NCBI GenBank assembly: GCA_016125075.1
Contig: WGMO01000008.1
Coordinates: 1 to 64,000 of the forward strand
Direction of reading: 5' to 3'
Origin: Terrimonas sp.
Lineage (GTDB): Bacteria; Bacteroidota; Bacteroidia; Chitinophagales; Chitinophagaceae
Length of the DNA: 64,000 nucleotides
This document shows, in pieces, positions 49,134 to 59,468 of this stretch. Position 1 is the stretch's first letter, and every line of letters starts with the position of its first letter. The translations under genes were made by a program, and so were the position numbers. The notes below the pieces were generated by a model. It saw only the letters and a list, made by a program, of their open reading frames with translations, made no database searches and had not been told where the DNA came from.

Positions 49134-50221
49134 GCAGAAAAGTTATTATTGCCGGAGGAGGAACCGGAGGACATATATTTCCCGCCATTGCCATCGCAAA
49201 TGCATTGCGGAAAAAGGATGAATCAGTTGCGATTTTGTTTGTGGGGGCAAAAGGGAAAATGGAAATGGAAAAAGTGCCGCAGGCCGGTTACGAGATTCAG
49301 GGTTTGGATATAGCAGGATTTAACAGAAGTTCTTTGATAAAAAATATTGGTTTGCCTTTCAAGATCATCAAAAGTCTCTGGCAGGCCCGAAAGATCATGC
49401 GGACCTTTCAGCCCCAGATTGTTGTGGGCGTGGGTGGCTATGCCAGTTTCCCGATGCTGAAGACGGCACAGCAGCAAAAGATCCCGGTTTTGATTCAGGA
49501 ACAAAATTCCTATGCCGGAAAGACCAATATGATCATCGGGAAAAAAGCAGCCAGGGTTTGTGTGGCCTATGACGGGATGGAAAAATTTTTTCCATCCAAC
49601 AAACTGGTCCTTACGGGGAACCCTGTTCGATCAGTGATCAGCCGGTCCGGGATTACAAGACAGGAAGGGATGGTATTTTTTTCCCTTGACCCTTCCAAAA
49701 AAACAGTATTGGTGATCGGTGGAAGCCTGGGAGCCCGATCGATCAATGAGGCCATTGACCTGCATCTGGAAAAATTACTGGATGCCGGTCTCCAGGTGAT
49801 CTGGCAAACAGGTAAGCCCTTTGCCAACCGGGCAAAAGAAAGAGCTGAGGGGCTGGCAGGCGTTTGGGTGAATGATTTTATTAGCCAGATGGAATATGCT
49901 TATGCGGCTGCCGACCTGGTGATATCAAGAGCCGGAGCGATTGCAATTGCCGAATTATGTGTTATGAAAAAGCCCGTTTTGTTCGTACCCTTTCCCTTTG
50001 CGGCTGAAGACCACCAGACTGTAAATGCTATGAGCCTGGTCCGAAAAAATGCTGCATTAATGGTGAAGGACCAGGAAGCCAGGGAAAAAGCGGTTCCGAT
50101 GATCATAGATCTGGCCGCACAGGAAGCAATACAAAAAACCCTGGCTGCGAATATCGGGAATCTGGCCATTACAGATGCCGATGAAAGGATTGCTGATGAA
50201 ATATTGAAACTGATTCAATGA
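49130..50221 (+). CDS. murG: UDP-GlcNAc-lipid I GlcNAc transferase
   Basis: IIAGGGTGGHIFPAIAIANAL; GVGGYASFPML; SRAGAIAIAELCVMKKPVLFVPFPFAAEDHQTVNAM. Confidence 0.96.
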   Translation: MSRKVIIAGGGTGGHIFPAIAIANALRKKDESVAILFVGAKGKMEMEKVPQAGYEIQGLDIAGFNRSSLIKNIGLPFKIIKSLWQARKIMRTFQPQIVVGVGGYASFPMLKTAQQQKIPVLIQEQNSYAGKTNMIIGKKAARVCVAYDGMEKFFPSNKLVLTGNPVRSVISRSGITRQEGMVFFSLDPSKKTVLVIGGSLGARSINEAIDLHLEKLLDAGLQVIWQTGKPFANRAKERAEGLAGVWVNDFISQMEYAYAAADLVISRAGAIAIAELCVMKKPVLFVPFPFAAEDHQTVNAMSLVRKNAALMVKDQEAREKAVPMIIDLAAQEAIQKTLAANIGNLAITDADERIADEILKLIQ

Positions 50222-51639
50222 TAGGTCCAGACAATACTGTCCTTATGAAATCCCCCCTATGGGGGAATGAGATCCGTACGGTTTATTTTATAGGCATTGG
50301 GGGGATCGGGATGAGTGCGATCGCCCGCTACTTTCTGGCACAGGGTGTAGCGGTGAGCGGATATGATAAAACCCCTACAACGCTGACCAGGGAACTGGAA
50401 GCTGCCGGGATAGCTGTTCACTACGCAGAGGATATCGAACAGATCCCAAAAGAAGTGCAACTGGTCGTGTTTACTCCGGCTGTACCCGGCAACCACAAAG
50501 AGTTGCTGTATTACCGGGAAAACGGATACCCGGTATTGAAGCGGAGTGAAGTGCTGGGGATGATCACGGGAAGTTCTTTTAATATCTGTATTGCGGGTAC
50601 GCATGGCAAGACAACCATCACTACCATGGTCGCACACCTGTTAAGGCATACCGGGTATGGGTGTAATGCTTTCCTGGGGGGCATATCGGTAAACTATGGC
50701 ACCAATTTCTGGAGCAGTGAAAAAAATGTATGCGTGATTGAAGCTGATGAATATGACAGGAGTTTTTTGAAATTGAATCCCGATATCGCTGTGATTTCAT
50801 CCATGGATGCCGATCACCTTGATATCTATGGTACGGCAGAAGACATGGAAATGGCTTTTATCGATTTCAGTGCGAAGGTGAAAGCGGGAGGGGTGCTGGT
50901 GAGTAAGTTCGGTTTAAAACGTGGTAAGGATTTGAAGACAGGCCGGCAGCTTCGGTATAGCCTGCGGGATCAAAGCGCAGATGTTTATGCCGAAAATATC
51001 AGGATAAAGGGAGGGGCTTACCTTTTCGATATTATAATAAAAGGAAAGATGATCAAAGACCTGGAACTGAAGATGGGAGGCATGCACAATATTGAAAATA
51101 TGGCGGCTGCGATTGCCGTGGCGGATTCCCTGGACATAGATCCTGCAGGGATCCGGGAAGCTGTAGCCAGTTTCAGGGGCGTGAAAAGGAGGTTTGAATA
51201 TATCATCAATGAAGAAAAGATCGTATTCATCGACGATTATGCGCACCATCCCGAGGAACTGAGGGCATTGATCAACGGGGCCAGGTCCCTGTTCGGGGCA
51301 AAAAAATGTACGGTGATTTTTCAGCCGCACCTGTACAGCCGGACCAGGGATCATGCTACGGGATTTGCAGAAGTGCTGGATCAGGCAGATACCGTCATCC
51401 TGTTACCGGTGTATCCGGCAAGGGAATTACCGATCGAGGGAGTGAGCAGTGCCATGATCATGGAACGGATGAAAAATGAAAAAAAGCAGGTCCTGTCGAA
51501 AGAGGAATTGTTAAAATGGATCGGGACGAATTATATAAAAAATATCCGGCAGGAACCGGGGTCGGTGTTGATTACGGCCGGTGCGGGGGATATTGACGGG
51601 CTGGTGGAACCGATCAAAAATATATTATCAGGTATTTAA
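50218..51639 (+). CDS. murC: UDP-N-acetylmuramate-L-alanine ligase
   Basis: VYFIGIGGIGMSAIARYFLAQG; IAGTHGKTTITTMVAHLL; EADEYDRSFLKLNPDIAVISSMDADHLDIYG; DDYAHHPEELRALI. Confidence 0.96.
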   Translation: MIGPDNTVLMKSPLWGNEIRTVYFIGIGGIGMSAIARYFLAQGVAVSGYDKTPTTLTRELEAAGIAVHYAEDIEQIPKEVQLVVFTPAVPGNHKELLYYRENGYPVLKRSEVLGMITGSSFNICIAGTHGKTTITTMVAHLLRHTGYGCNAFLGGISVNYGTNFWSSEKNVCVIEADEYDRSFLKLNPDIAVISSMDADHLDIYGTAEDMEMAFIDFSAKVKAGGVLVSKFGLKRGKDLKTGRQLRYSLRDQSADVYAENIRIKGGAYLFDIIIKGKMIKDLELKMGGMHNIENMAAAIAVADSLDIDPAGIREAVASFRGVKRRFEYIINEEKIVFIDDYAHHPEELRALINGARSLFGAKKCTVIFQPHLYSRTRDHATGFAEVLDQADTVILLPVYPARELPIEGVSSAMIMERMKNEKKQVLSKEELLKWIGTNYIKNIRQEPGSVLITAGAGDIDGLVEPIKNILSGI

Positions 51640-52696
51640 CATGAACACAGGAACAGTCATAAGGAAAATATTTATTGTAGCCCTTTGGGTGGCAGTGGGG
51701 GGCGGTTTGCTTTCTTTATTGCTGGCCGCCAACAGTAAGAAGAAAAGAGAATTGTGTGCCGGGTATAAAATTGAAATAAAAGGGATTCAAAATAATTATT
51801 TTATCACGCAACAGGATGTAGTGGGCCTGATCAGGTCGGCGACAAAGGGGAATATCCGGGAGGAGCCACTGGCTGACTTCGATTTACAGCGACTGGAAAA
51901 CCTGCTGGAGCAAAAGATTTGGGTACAGGATGCGGAGCTCTGGTTCGACAGCAGGAATGTCTTACATGTGAGCATCACCGAGAGGGAGCCTGTGGCCAGG
52001 ATATTTACAACGGGTAACGGATCATTTTATATCGATAAGACCTTGCAGCAATTGCCTGTATCCGGGAATGTGAATATCAGAGTGCCCGTCTTTACCGGGT
52101 TCCCCGGGGAAAAGAAATGGGATAAAGCCGATAGTGTATTGGCCGGATCGGTTAAAACGATCGCCGGGTTTATTGCAGCAGATGCTTTCTGGAATGCACA
52201 GGTATCGCAGGTGGATATTGTCGATAAGCAGCATTTCGAAATCATCCCGCTGGTGGGCAACACCGTGATAAGGATCGGTGATGACAGTCAGCTCGAACAA
52301 AAATTCAACCGGCTGATGATCTTTTTTAAAGAGGTGCTCCGGAAAACCGGGTTTGACCGGTATAGCGTGATCGATGCCCGTTATCATGGACAGGTGGTGG
52401 CAACGAAAAAAGGAACACAGCAGGTGGTGGTCGACTCCCTCCGCCTGAAAAAGAATGTGAAGCAGCTATTGGAAGCGGCCGGACCCGGCAATAACAATAA
52501 TGAACAATATATTAAACCGTCGCCCCGGCAAAATGACAAACAACCGGAAGCCTTAAAGCTGCCACCGGCCAATATACCTGAGGATCCCGACCCTGTGAAA
52601 ACTACCATCCGACCCGATTCGCTCATGAAAACTGTTCCAAAAGCAATCATGCCCGAAAGAACAACCAATGTTAAAAATGGAAACGCTAACAACTAA
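51581..52696 (+). CDS. ftsQ: FtsQ-like division protein with long disordered C-terminal tail (likely start 51641)
   Basis: N-terminal TM; POTRA-like region; FYIDKTLQQLPVSGNVNIRVPVFTG; position between murC and ftsA. Confidence 0.82.
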   Translation: MRGILTGWWNRSKIYYQVFNMNTGTVIRKIFIVALWVAVGGGLLSLLLAANSKKKRELCAGYKIEIKGIQNNYFITQQDVVGLIRSATKGNIREEPLADFDLQRLENLLEQKIWVQDAELWFDSRNVLHVSITEREPVARIFTTGNGSFYIDKTLQQLPVSGNVNIRVPVFTGFPGEKKWDKADSVLAGSVKTIAGFIAADAFWNAQVSQVDIVDKQHFEIIPLVGNTVIRIGDDSQLEQKFNRLMIFFKEVLRKTGFDRYSVIDARYHGQVVATKKGTQQVVVDSLRLKKNVKQLLEAAGPGNNNNEQYIKPSPRQNDKQPEALKLPPANIPEDPDPVKTTIRPDSLMKTVPKAIMPERTTNVKNGNANN

Positions 52697-52708
52697 ACAC
52701 AGCATACT

Positions 52709-54082
52709 ATGAACAATGAACAACCCATTATTGTAGGCCTTGACATAGGAACCACTAAGATTGCCGTCATCGCCGGAAGGAAAAACGAATTCGGCAAACT
52801 GGAGATACTGGGCTTTGGCCGTGCCAACAGCAACGGGGTCAAACATGGCCAGGTATTGAATATCGATGAAACGATTAAAGCCATCAAGACCGCTTTGGAA
52901 AACTGTTTTGCTTCCAATCCCGACCTTGATATCAATGAAGTGTATGTGGGTATCGCCGGGCATCATATCAAGAGCCTGCAAACCCGTGGTGATATCGTGC
53001 GGCAAACCACGGAAGAAGAAATCACCCAACGGGAGATCGACCAGCTGGTGGCCGATCAGTACAAAACATATATTCCTGCCGGTGACCAGATCATCGATGT
53101 GATACCACAGGAATTCACAGTAGACAATTTTCAAAACATACCCAACCCCATCGGATACGGGGGTGTGAAAGTCGGTGCTAATTTCCATATCATCACCGGA
53201 GATAAGAACGCTATCCGGAATATCAACCGCAGTGTGGAAAAATCAGGTTTGTATACAAAAGACCTTGTTTTGCAGCCCCTGGCTTCTGCCTCTGCTGTCA
53301 TGGGACAGGAAGATATGGAAGCAGGAGTTGCCATCGTTGACATTGGCGGTGGTACAACCGATCTTGCTGTATTTTATGAAGGTATCCTCAAACATACGGC
53401 TGTGATTCCTTTTGCCGGTGAAAATATCACCAATGATATTAAAACAGGACTCGGTGTACTGAAAACGCAGGCAGAACAGATGAAAGTCCAGTTTGGTTCT
53501 GCATTATCGAATGAGGCCAAGGCCAATGCCTATATCACCATTCCCGGTTTAAGGGGAATGCCCGCAAAGGAAATCAGTGTGAAGAACCTGGCAAATATCA
53601 TACAGGCAAGGATGAGCGAAATCATGGATTTTGTTACGTATCATCTTAAGCAGGTAGGACTTGACAATAAGGCCCTGAATGGCGGGGTGATCCTCACAGG
53701 CGGGGGCTCTCAACTGAAGCACCTGATCCAGCTGACCGAATATGTTACAGGTCTGAATGCCAGGATCGGGTTGCCCAATGAGCACCTGGCGGTCGGGCAT
53801 ATCGAGGACCTGACAAAACCCACCTATTCCACCTGTATCGGACTTATCCTGAAAGGATATGATGATTATGAACATAACCGTAAGCAGTTTGAAAAGGAGT
53901 TCAGGAAAGTGGACGTACCCGATGGACTGAAGCGGAGCCATCCGGAACAGGAAGAAGCGGTATCGGAAGAAGAAGTGGGCGTGGAGCAGGTTAAACAGCG
54001 GAAGGGACTCAATAATTTCTGGGGAAAGTTCAAAGACGGGATCATCGATCTGTTTAAAGAGGAAGAAGACCATCATTTATAA
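52709..54082 (+). CDS. ftsA: Cell division protein FtsA
   Basis: IIVGLDIGTTKIAVIAGRKNEFGKLEILGFG; VAIVDIGGGTTDLAVF; GGVILTGGGSQLKHLIQL. Confidence 0.96.
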   Translation: MNNEQPIIVGLDIGTTKIAVIAGRKNEFGKLEILGFGRANSNGVKHGQVLNIDETIKAIKTALENCFASNPDLDINEVYVGIAGHHIKSLQTRGDIVRQTTEEEITQREIDQLVADQYKTYIPAGDQIIDVIPQEFTVDNFQNIPNPIGYGGVKVGANFHIITGDKNAIRNINRSVEKSGLYTKDLVLQPLASASAVMGQEDMEAGVAIVDIGGGTTDLAVFYEGILKHTAVIPFAGENITNDIKTGLGVLKTQAEQMKVQFGSALSNEAKANAYITIPGLRGMPAKEISVKNLANIIQARMSEIMDFVTYHLKQVGLDNKALNGGVILTGGGSQLKHLIQLTEYVTGLNARIGLPNEHLAVGHIEDLTKPTYSTCIGLILKGYDDYEHNRKQFEKEFRKVDVPDGLKRSHPEQEEAVSEEEVGVEQVKQRKGLNNFWGKFKDGIIDLFKEEEDHHL

Positions 54083-54181
54083 ACATACAGGCATATCAAA
54101 CAACTTAAGCATACAAACCCATAACACAGCCTCCCGGCTTGCTGACTATGACAGATAAGCAGGGAAATAAATTCAGCAACT

Positions 54182-56098
54182 ATGATACATTTTGATTTAC
54201 CGAAGGAAAAATCATCCATTATTAAGGTAATAGGCGTTGGTGGTGGCGGCAGCAATGCTGTCAATCACATGTTTAACCAGCAGATCGACGGCGTAAATTT
54301 TATCATCTGTAATACGGATGCACAGGCCATTGCCTGCAGCAATGTTCCCAACAAGGTCCAGCTGGGGCCACACCTGACGCAGGGGCTTGGTGCCGGAGCA
54401 AACCCGGAAATCGGCCGACAGGCAACAGAAGAATCACTGGAAGAGATCAAACGCATCCTCGAGGTGAATACCAAGATGGCATTCATCACCGCAGGTATGG
54501 GCGGAGGAACCGGAACCGGTGGTGCCCCGATCATTTCAAAGATCTGTAAGGACCTGGGCATATTGACCGTGGGTATCGTGACCACACCCTTTGCCTATGA
54601 AGGAAAGAAAAGGCAATTGCAGGCCGAAGAAGGCATTAAGATATTAAAACAGTATGTAGATACTTTATTGGTGATCAGCAATGACAAACTGCGCCACCAG
54701 TTCGGCAACCTGAAAATGCGGGAAGCCTTTGAAAAAGCGGATAATGTGCTGGCGACTGCGGCAAAATGTATCACGGATGTGATCAATAGCACCGGGCAGA
54801 TCAATGTTGACTTTGCAGATGTCTGTACCGTGATGAGTAATGGCGGAGTTGCTATCCTGGGCAGCGCTGCTGCGGAAGGAGATAACCGGGCACAGCGCGC
54901 GATCGAAGAAGCCCTGAATTCACCGCTGCTCAATGACAACGATATCCGCGGTGCAAAATGGATATTGATCAACATTAACAGTGCGGAGGGAGAACATGAA
55001 TTTACGATGGACGAAGTGGAGATCATCCAAAATTACCTCCTGAGCCAGGCAGGAGACAGTACCGATGTTATACTGGGTCTCGGGTATGACAACGCGCTCG
55101 GAAATGCCATTGGGATCACCCTGATCGCAACCGGGTTTGAGCATAAAGATCCTTTTACGAAAACTGAAAAAAAGAAAGAGGATAAGAAAGATGAAAAGAT
55201 CGTGATGGTATTGGGCGAACCGAAAGAAGAAAAGCAACCCGAAGAAGCACCCGTTGTGAAGATGGAAAAGAAAAAGGAAGACCCGCTGGCGCCCCGGCTG
55301 GTGGAAGAAGATGAACCGGAAGTGATTCCTGCCATTGATATTTCAGATGATGTACAGCCGATCAGGGAAAACCATATTGAAACAAGGGAGGATCCGTCGC
55401 CGATGGTGTACTGGGAACTGGGCGATGATGAAAAAAAGGTAAGTGAAAATACGAGGGAAACTACTGTTGAAAAGTATATGTTATCCTCCGGCAATGAAAA
55501 CATACATTCGCCCCGACAATCCGTTTCCTCCGAAAGCTCACAAGCGCAACAAGCCCATTTTTCAAAAGATAAAGATAGTACTACCATCCCGTCGTCTGCA
55601 GCTTCGGGTGGTTATTTGGCCAGACCGTCCAATATTTATGCAGAGTCCAGGCCCGAGGTTTCAACTTCAATGCCTTCTGCCGAAGAACCGGTTCCGCCCT
55701 TACCAGTGGATAACAAAGACGAGGATGAATCCATCGACTTGACATTGGTAGAGCGGGATGACATTCCGGCGGCGGATATGCCGTTGGCCCATCAGGCTCA
55801 ACCACCTTTGAGTCATCAAGTTGAGGATCCCGCTTTGCAGGACGAAACCGATGAACAAAAACGTAGGGCAGCTGAGCGGTTGCAAAAGCTACGCAACCTG
55901 TCGTTCAACGTGAACGCAGCCGACCCCAATAACGAGTTTGAAACTGTGCCGGCATATATCCGCCGCAATATGGAATTGTACCAACCCTCCAATTCTGTAG
56001 AAAACTTTTACAGTAATTACGAAGTCAAAACCGACGACAACAACAATACCCGCATCAGTACGATCAATACATTCCTGGACGGTAAAAAACCGGACTAA
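54182..56098 (+). CDS. ftsZ: Cell division protein FtsZ with long C-terminal linker
   Basis: IKVIGVGGGGSNAVNHMFNQ; AGMGGGTGTGGAPIISKI; C-terminal RISTINTFLDGKKPD tip. Confidence 0.97.
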   Translation: MIHFDLPKEKSSIIKVIGVGGGGSNAVNHMFNQQIDGVNFIICNTDAQAIACSNVPNKVQLGPHLTQGLGAGANPEIGRQATEESLEEIKRILEVNTKMAFITAGMGGGTGTGGAPIISKICKDLGILTVGIVTTPFAYEGKKRQLQAEEGIKILKQYVDTLLVISNDKLRHQFGNLKMREAFEKADNVLATAAKCITDVINSTGQINVDFADVCTVMSNGGVAILGSAAAEGDNRAQRAIEEALNSPLLNDNDIRGAKWILININSAEGEHEFTMDEVEIIQNYLLSQAGDSTDVILGLGYDNALGNAIGITLIATGFEHKDPFTKTEKKKEDKKDEKIVMVLGEPKEEKQPEEAPVVKMEKKKEDPLAPRLVEEDEPEVIPAIDISDDVQPIRENHIETREDPSPMVYWELGDDEKKVSENTRETTVEKYMLSSGNENIHSPRQSVSSESSQAQQAHFSKDKDSTTIPSSAASGGYLARPSNIYAESRPEVSTSMPSAEEPVPPLPVDNKDEDESIDLTLVERDDIPAADMPLAHQAQPPLSHQVEDPALQDETDEQKRRAAERLQKLRNLSFNVNAADPNNEFETVPAYIRRNMELYQPSNSVENFYSNYEVKTDDNNNTRISTINTFLDGKKPD

Positions 56099-56149
56099 AT
56101 CATTATTCGTTCCAATGAAGCCTGTAATAAAGGCCGTGTTTTTAGTTGT

Positions 56150-56182
56150 AACCCCCTGGTTTTCCTGCCGGGGGTTTTTTTT
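56150..56182 (+). terminator. Intrinsic terminator downstream of ftsZ
   Basis: ACCCCC...GGGGGT hairpin followed by a T-tract, about 55 nt after the ftsZ stop. Confidence 0.75.
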
Positions 56183-56275
56183 GCCAGGGTCAGGGCTCTT
56201 TTGGAAATATTATTATTAATACTTTCAAACCCTGTATTCCCGATTTTGTTATAGGTTTAACGCATCAAACAGAAC

Positions 56276-57244
56276 ATGACAGCAGCAACTATTCTCATCA
56301 CCGGCGGTACCGGCCTGGTCGGCACCGCTTTGACAAAGGCCTTATTGGAAAAAGGATATCATGTTATTATCCTGACCCGTAACCCATCCCGATACCCGAA
56401 CCCGACTGCAAATCCCCATCTCTGTTATGCAGGATGGGATGTGAAAAAGCAGCACATCGATAAGGATGCCCTTGCCAAGGCTGATCACATCATCCATCTC
56501 GCCGGGGCAGGGGTAGCGGATAAACGCTGGTCGAAAAAAAGGAAGCAGGAGATTGTAGACAGCCGCGTGAAAAGCAGTGAACTTATCGTTCAGGTATTGA
56601 AGGAATACCCCAACAAAGTGCAAACTGTGGTCAGTGCATCCGCAATAGGGTGGTATGGCCCGGATCCTTCCATCCCTCTTTCCAACCATCGTGAAGGGTT
56701 TATTGAATCTGATCCTCCGTCACAAGATTTCCTCGGCACGACTTGTAAGCAGTGGGAAATATCCATTGAACCGGTCACCGATTTGGGAAAACGGTTAGTG
56801 ATACTCAGGACAGGAATCGTATTAAGTAATAACGGTGGAGCCTATGTGGAATTTATCAAACCCCTGCATTGGGGCATCGCTGCCATACTGGGAAATGGGA
56901 AACAGGTGATTAGCTGGATACATATTGATGACCTCGTTAGGATGTTTATCCATGCCCTTGAACAAAAAGATCTTTCGGGCCCCTATAATGCCGTAGCGCC
57001 CGCACCCATCTCCAATAAAGCGCTGGTAATAGAAATCGGCAAACAGCGCAGGGGACAATTTTATATTCCCATTTTTGTTCCCTCTTTTTTGCTAAAAATA
57101 ATACTGGGTGAAATGAGTATTGAAGTGTTGAAAAGTACAACGGTCAGTGCAGCCAGGATACAGGCCACCTCCTTTACCTTTCTCTTTCCAACTGCTGTAG
57201 CGGCGGTCAGGCACTTGCTGGGCCAAAGAAATCAAAAGGGCTGA
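56276..57244 (+). CDS. TIGR01777-family SDR epimerase-like protein (second copy in window)
   Basis: ILITGGTGLVGTALTKALLEKGYHVIILTRNP; HLAGAGVADKRWSKKRKQEIVDSRVKSSELIV; ISWIHIDDLVRMFIHALEQKDLSGPYNAVAP. Confidence 0.9.
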   Translation: MTAATILITGGTGLVGTALTKALLEKGYHVIILTRNPSRYPNPTANPHLCYAGWDVKKQHIDKDALAKADHIIHLAGAGVADKRWSKKRKQEIVDSRVKSSELIVQVLKEYPNKVQTVVSASAIGWYGPDPSIPLSNHREGFIESDPPSQDFLGTTCKQWEISIEPVTDLGKRLVILRTGIVLSNNGGAYVEFIKPLHWGIAAILGNGKQVISWIHIDDLVRMFIHALEQKDLSGPYNAVAPAPISNKALVIEIGKQRRGQFYIPIFVPSFLLKIILGEMSIEVLKSTTVSAARIQATSFTFLFPTAVAAVRHLLGQRNQKG

Positions 57245-57899
57245 CACCTGCATGGTCCTGGTGAAAGATATTTGTGAAGGCCCCAATGATATTTTTATCC
57301 TTACTTAAAATTATCTTTTCCAGTTTCAGCTGGTCAATATCTTCCTGTAATACTTTCCTGAACCTGGGATGAAGGGTTCCCCCTTTTGTGCCAGCGGGCG
57401 CCTGGGGTTCATACTGAAATTCAGGGTCCGTTAGTGTGCCACGGGGATACATGATTCCCGGCTGGCCTTTACCGCGAAGATCAAGTACAGTGGGGTGTTC
57501 CAGCCCCAGGGTATGACCATATTCATGGGCAGCCGTGGTGGAACCAGGGTAGAGGTTATCAAGTTTGAAATAACCGCTGTTGCAACCCAGCCCGTCCACA
57601 AAGGAGATTTGGTTATGGGAGAATGCTTCGATCCGGAAATAATTATTGCTGGGGTCCAGGTTCGTATATACTTCCATATCCGTGAGGGTGGGTTGAAAAC
57701 GGGCCGTTATGGAAAAGATAACGTTATAGGCAATCCCTTTTAAGTATACAGTTGCTTTGGGTTCATTCCATAAGGTTTCGATTTCTTCCCTGATCAGGGC
57801 GGTAATTTTTTCATCTGCAGCATTACCATACGTGATGATGTGGGAGTAAATGAAAACCAGCCGGTGATATTTGTCCATTTCAACGGAACCCATTTTCAA
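57207..57899 (-). CDS. Metzincin-like metalloprotease without recognisable signal peptide
   Basis: AAHEYGHTLGLEH zinc motif followed by GIMYPRG Met-turn; N-terminus MKMGSVEMDKYHRLVFIYSH is not signal-like. Confidence 0.75.
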   Translation of the reverse strand: MKMGSVEMDKYHRLVFIYSHIITYGNAADEKITALIREEIETLWNEPKATVYLKGIAYNVIFSITARFQPTLTDMEVYTNLDPSNNYFRIEAFSHNQISFVDGLGCNSGYFKLDNLYPGSTTAAHEYGHTLGLEHPTVLDLRGKGQPGIMYPRGTLTDPEFQYEPQAPAGTKGGTLHPRFRKVLQEDIDQLKLEKIILSKDKNIIGAFTNIFHQDHAGVSPFDFFGPASA

Positions 57900-57939
57900 T
57901 ACAATTGATTGCTACAGTGAAATTATCGAATCCCTTCTA

Positions 57940-59463
57940 TTATAATGAAAAAATGAGCCCCATTCCCGCCCCGATACTATAGGGATAGGATTTGATCCCT
58001 GTATTCTTTGTGATCGGGGTCAGTGCATAACGGAAGGAAGGAATGAAGGATAAAGATATTTTCGGCCTTATCCTGTAACGGATAGCGGTATTCATATAGA
58101 GCCCTAAAGTGAATTTTTTCAGCCCGTTGAGCTTTGTCTTGTATTCCTGCTCTCCATACTGGGTGCTCCGGATCTCTGTTTCAAGGGTGCCCCTGGTCAG
58201 CAGGTTGGCGGTAATACCGAGGCTTGGTGAAAAATTCAAGCGGTTGGATCCGGGTGAAAAATTGATCAGGACCGGAATACCGATGTATTCAAGCGTACTG
58301 TGCGATTCCTCGATTTTAAGGCTATCACCGGGTAAAGGCTGACCTGCACCAGGTTTGATATATGCAAAACCGGAGGTGAGATTGATTTTGAAATCAGTTT
58401 CCCCTCCGGGTCCGGCAACGGCATAAACCTGCTGGGGTCTGACACTGACAAAATTGGTTGTATATAAAAGACCTGTTTGGAATGAAAACTTCCTGTTAAA
58501 GGGATAACTGGCCAGTACACCTCCGCTGAAGGAGGGTTCTTCATTTTCCTTTTCTTCCAGTTCGCGTACATTAACGGGCATTGGAATGGATCCGTCTTCA
58601 TCCTTTGCATAGATCTTCGGTACTTCGGCTGAACCCAATACAGTGAAAGTCCAGCCCCTGTTCAATGGTCTTTTTTGCCGGAAAGGGTCCTGTAACCGAT
58701 CCCTGCTGACCAGGAAACTGGCAGCGGAATCTATTCCGGTTACAGGCAGGTTCCCCGTAAACAGGCCAACCCGTTGCGCGGGGATATGGGTATGTTCATT
58801 TATTGGAGGCTGTTTAAGCGCCACGGCCTCAGTTTCTGCAGAGGTCAAATTATTGACCAAGATATCCCGCTCATTTCGGGAAATCCTACGCTTTGAATTA
58901 TTTTTTTGGGGGGCGATGTTTTTTACCCGGCCGGCCACAACCTGTGCGGGTATTGGAGCAGTACTGGATTTTTCCGAAGCTGGGTTGCTGTTTGCAGGAA
59001 GGGAATGTTTTTTGGAGATCGGGCTTGCTGCTGCTTCTGCATCCGGTAAGGTGGCCTCTTCGGGGGGAGATACATTATACCGGGTAGTGCCGGTGATATC
59101 GGCGGTTTTGTCATCAGTTGTTGGGTACTGGCGGTCCCGGATACCCGAAATATTTTTATGAGTTTCTTCATCTGCCCCGGGAAGGGTTGGGGTCTTACCC
59201 GTGCCGGAAACCTTATCCCTGTCTGCCAGAGATCCGGATCCGGAATGGCGCAGGAAATTGTCTGCAACCAGGTAAGAGAGGAATAAGAGCAACAGCAAAA
59301 CCGCTATTCTCTTCGCAAACACATATTTCTTCTTATAAGCCGCTATTTCCTCTTTATCCAGATCGGAAGAAAGCTGCTCCCAGACTTCCGGCGAAGGCGT
59401 TTCCCGGTGTGCATCCAGCCCGGCATGAAATAGATTATCAATATCGTTTACATCATCACCCAT
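57940..59463 (-). CDS. Single-TM (anti-sigma-like) protein with disordered linker and C-terminal outer-membrane beta-barrel-like domain
   Basis: Short cytosolic N-terminus, TM RIAVLLLLLFLSYLVADNFL, Pro/Ser/Thr-rich linker, beta-rich C-terminus ending YSIGAGMGLIFSL. Confidence 0.75.
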   Translation of the reverse strand: MGDDVNDIDNLFHAGLDAHRETPSPEVWEQLSSDLDKEEIAAYKKKYVFAKRIAVLLLLLFLSYLVADNFLRHSGSGSLADRDKVSGTGKTPTLPGADEETHKNISGIRDRQYPTTDDKTADITGTTRYNVSPPEEATLPDAEAAASPISKKHSLPANSNPASEKSSTAPIPAQVVAGRVKNIAPQKNNSKRRISRNERDILVNNLTSAETEAVALKQPPINEHTHIPAQRVGLFTGNLPVTGIDSAASFLVSRDRLQDPFRQKRPLNRGWTFTVLGSAEVPKIYAKDEDGSIPMPVNVRELEEKENEEPSFSGGVLASYPFNRKFSFQTGLLYTTNFVSVRPQQVYAVAGPGGETDFKINLTSGFAYIKPGAGQPLPGDSLKIEESHSTLEYIGIPVLINFSPGSNRLNFSPSLGITANLLTRGTLETEIRSTQYGEQEYKTKLNGLKKFTLGLYMNTAIRYRIRPKISLSFIPSFRYALTPITKNTGIKSYPYSIGAGMGLIFSL

Positions 59464-59468
59464 GCGTA

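Noticed and set aside
39308-56098. Missing murF and ddl in the dcw cluster
   Set aside because: Typical of Bacteroidota dcw gene order, so not reported as unusual.
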